Assembly: GCA_947065955.1 (NCBI GenBank) | Contig: CAMSXY010000083.1 | Location: 1-5,637 of the forward strand | Origin: an uncultured Caryophanales bacterium | GTDB lineage: Bacteria > Bacillota_I > Bacilli_A > RF39 > UBA660 | Direction of reading: 5' to 3' | Length of the DNA: 5,637 bases | In this document: positions 4,864-5,637 of the stretch, in pieces | Layout: each line of letters starts with the position of its first letter | Numbering within the stretch: position 1 is the first letter of the stretch | The notes under the pieces: generated by a model | Seen by the model: the letters and a program-made list of their open reading frames with translations, nothing else | Database searches by the model: none | Told to the model about the DNA's origin: nothing | Made by a program: the position numbers and the translations under genes

Positions 4864-5594
4864 ATGATTAAAAGTGTAGGTGTTGAATTTAAAGAAAAGG
4901 GACAAATTTTTTATTTTCCTATTGAACAATTTCAGCTGAAAAAAAATATAACTATTATTGTTGAAACGGAACAAGGAGTTCATTTTGGAAAAATAGTAAA
5001 AGAAACCTTTGAAGCAAACGAAAACGTTTTATCCTTTTCTGGAAAAATTCTTCGTATTGCTTCAAAAGATGATTATAAACAGTATCAAAAAAATATAGCA
5101 GATGCAAAAAAAGCTCTTTATTTAAGTCGTGAATTAGTAAAAAAGAATAATTTAAAAATGCAAATCATTGATGCTTACTTTACTTTTGACAGGGATAAAT
5201 TACTTTTCCGTTTTCTTTCTGATAATCGAGTCGATTTTCGAACTTTGGTAAGAGATCTTGCTAGTGTTTATAAAACAAGAATTGAATTGAGACAAATAGG
5301 AGCTAGAGATAAGGCTAGAGAAGTGGGTGGCTGTGGCATGTGTGGAAATGCTTTATGCTGTTCTAAGTTTTTGAAAGATTTGGATTCTGTTTCTATTAAT
5401 ATGGCTAAAAATCAAAATTTATCTTTGAATCCTAACAAAATTAATGGAGTATGTGGTAGACTTCTTTGTTGCTTACGATATGAAGATGAATGTTATAAAG
5501 AATGCAATAAGTGTTTACCTTCTGTTGGACAAGTTGTGCAAACTGAAAATGGAAGTGGGAAAGTGATACAATTGAATGTTTTAAAAAAAAGTTA
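4864..5594 (+). CDS. ricT: RicT/YaaT, PSP1 domain protein (3' truncated)
   Basis: In B. subtilis, RicT joins RicA and RicF in an iron-sulfur complex that works with RNase Y in mRNA processing and affects competence, biofilm and sporulation. The visible 243 residues match: SVGVEFKEKGQIFYF, EQGVHFGKIV, YFTFDRDKLLFRFLSDNRVDFRTLVRDLASVYKTRIELRQIGARD (105-149), the cysteine region GGCGMCGNALCCSKFL (155-170), NQNLSLNPNKINGVCGRLLCCLRYE (183-207) and ENGSGKVIQLNVL (228-240). Extra cysteines relative to Bacillus occur at C157, C210, C214 and C217. The family length is about 270 residues, so some 30 C-terminal residues are missing. The apparent stop TAA (5593-5595) borrows its last base from the adapter and should not be trusted. 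The gene follows holB as in B. subtilis, where yabA comes next. Confidence 0.94.
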
Positions 5595-5637
5595 AGATCG
5601 GAAGAGCGTCGTGTAGGGAAAGAGTGTTCATCCTTGT
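5595..5637. other. Illumina TruSeq P5-side adapter (artefact)
   Basis: Positions 5595-5627 are the reverse complement of the 33-nt TruSeq read-1 adapter, starting AGATCGGAAGAGCGTCGTGT. Eight index bases follow (5628-5635, TCATCCTT), then GT, which fits the next part of the P5 arm. The first A is the A-tail, so the genomic insert ends at 5594. Nothing here is genomic. Confidence 0.97.

Overview
The window is a 5.55 kb piece of an AT-rich chromosome (positions 46-5594) with Illumina TruSeq adapter sequence at both ends (1-45 and 5595-5637). Both ends are therefore library artefacts, and the last gene is cut by one of them. Gene content and order point to the Bacillota/Mycoplasmatota side of Bacteria, probably an uncultured AT-rich Bacilli-type lineage. 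The order dnaX-ybaB-recR-bofA-holB-ricT is a compressed form of the origin-proximal block of Bacillus subtilis. The SRP RNA is the short form, Shine-Dalgarno sites are strong, and Trp is encoded by TGG with no in-frame TGA, so there is no sign of the Mycoplasma code. I cannot name a genus.

Layout. Positions 46-366 are AT-rich, with no gene I can support. They are followed by two perfect 16-bp parS sites (367-382 and 411-426), the binding sites of the chromosome partition protein ParB/Spo0J. A well-formed promoter (458-486) then leads into a small SRP RNA of about 78 nt (493-570). tadA (587-1027), the tRNA wobble adenosine deaminase, follows 14 nt after the SRP U-tract. An extended -10 promoter (TATAAT at 1055-1060) starts the second unit: dnaX (clamp-loader tau), ybaB/ebfC (nucleoid protein), recR (recombinational repair), a short bofA-like membrane protein, holB (clamp-loader delta') and a 3'-truncated ricT (PSP1 family). 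All genes are on the + strand with gaps of 1 to 38 bp, so this looks like one operon.

How it fits together. DnaX and HolB are two parts of the same clamp loader. RecR and YbaB are commonly encoded beside dnaX. RicT belongs to an RNA-maturation and developmental complex, and BofA homologues restrain a sporulation intramembrane protease. In B. subtilis, tmk and several small genes lie between bofA and holB; here the two are 11 bp apart.

Most worth a second look: the paired parS sites beside the SRP promoter; a run of nine A in dnaX just after clamp-loader domain III, with stops close by in both other frames (a possible gamma-making slippage site); the short BofA that keeps the known inhibitory residues; a delta' subunit that has lost its zinc-binding cysteines; and extra cysteines in RicT. 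I did not find a wholly new multi-gene system. This is a conserved housekeeping locus with unusual details.
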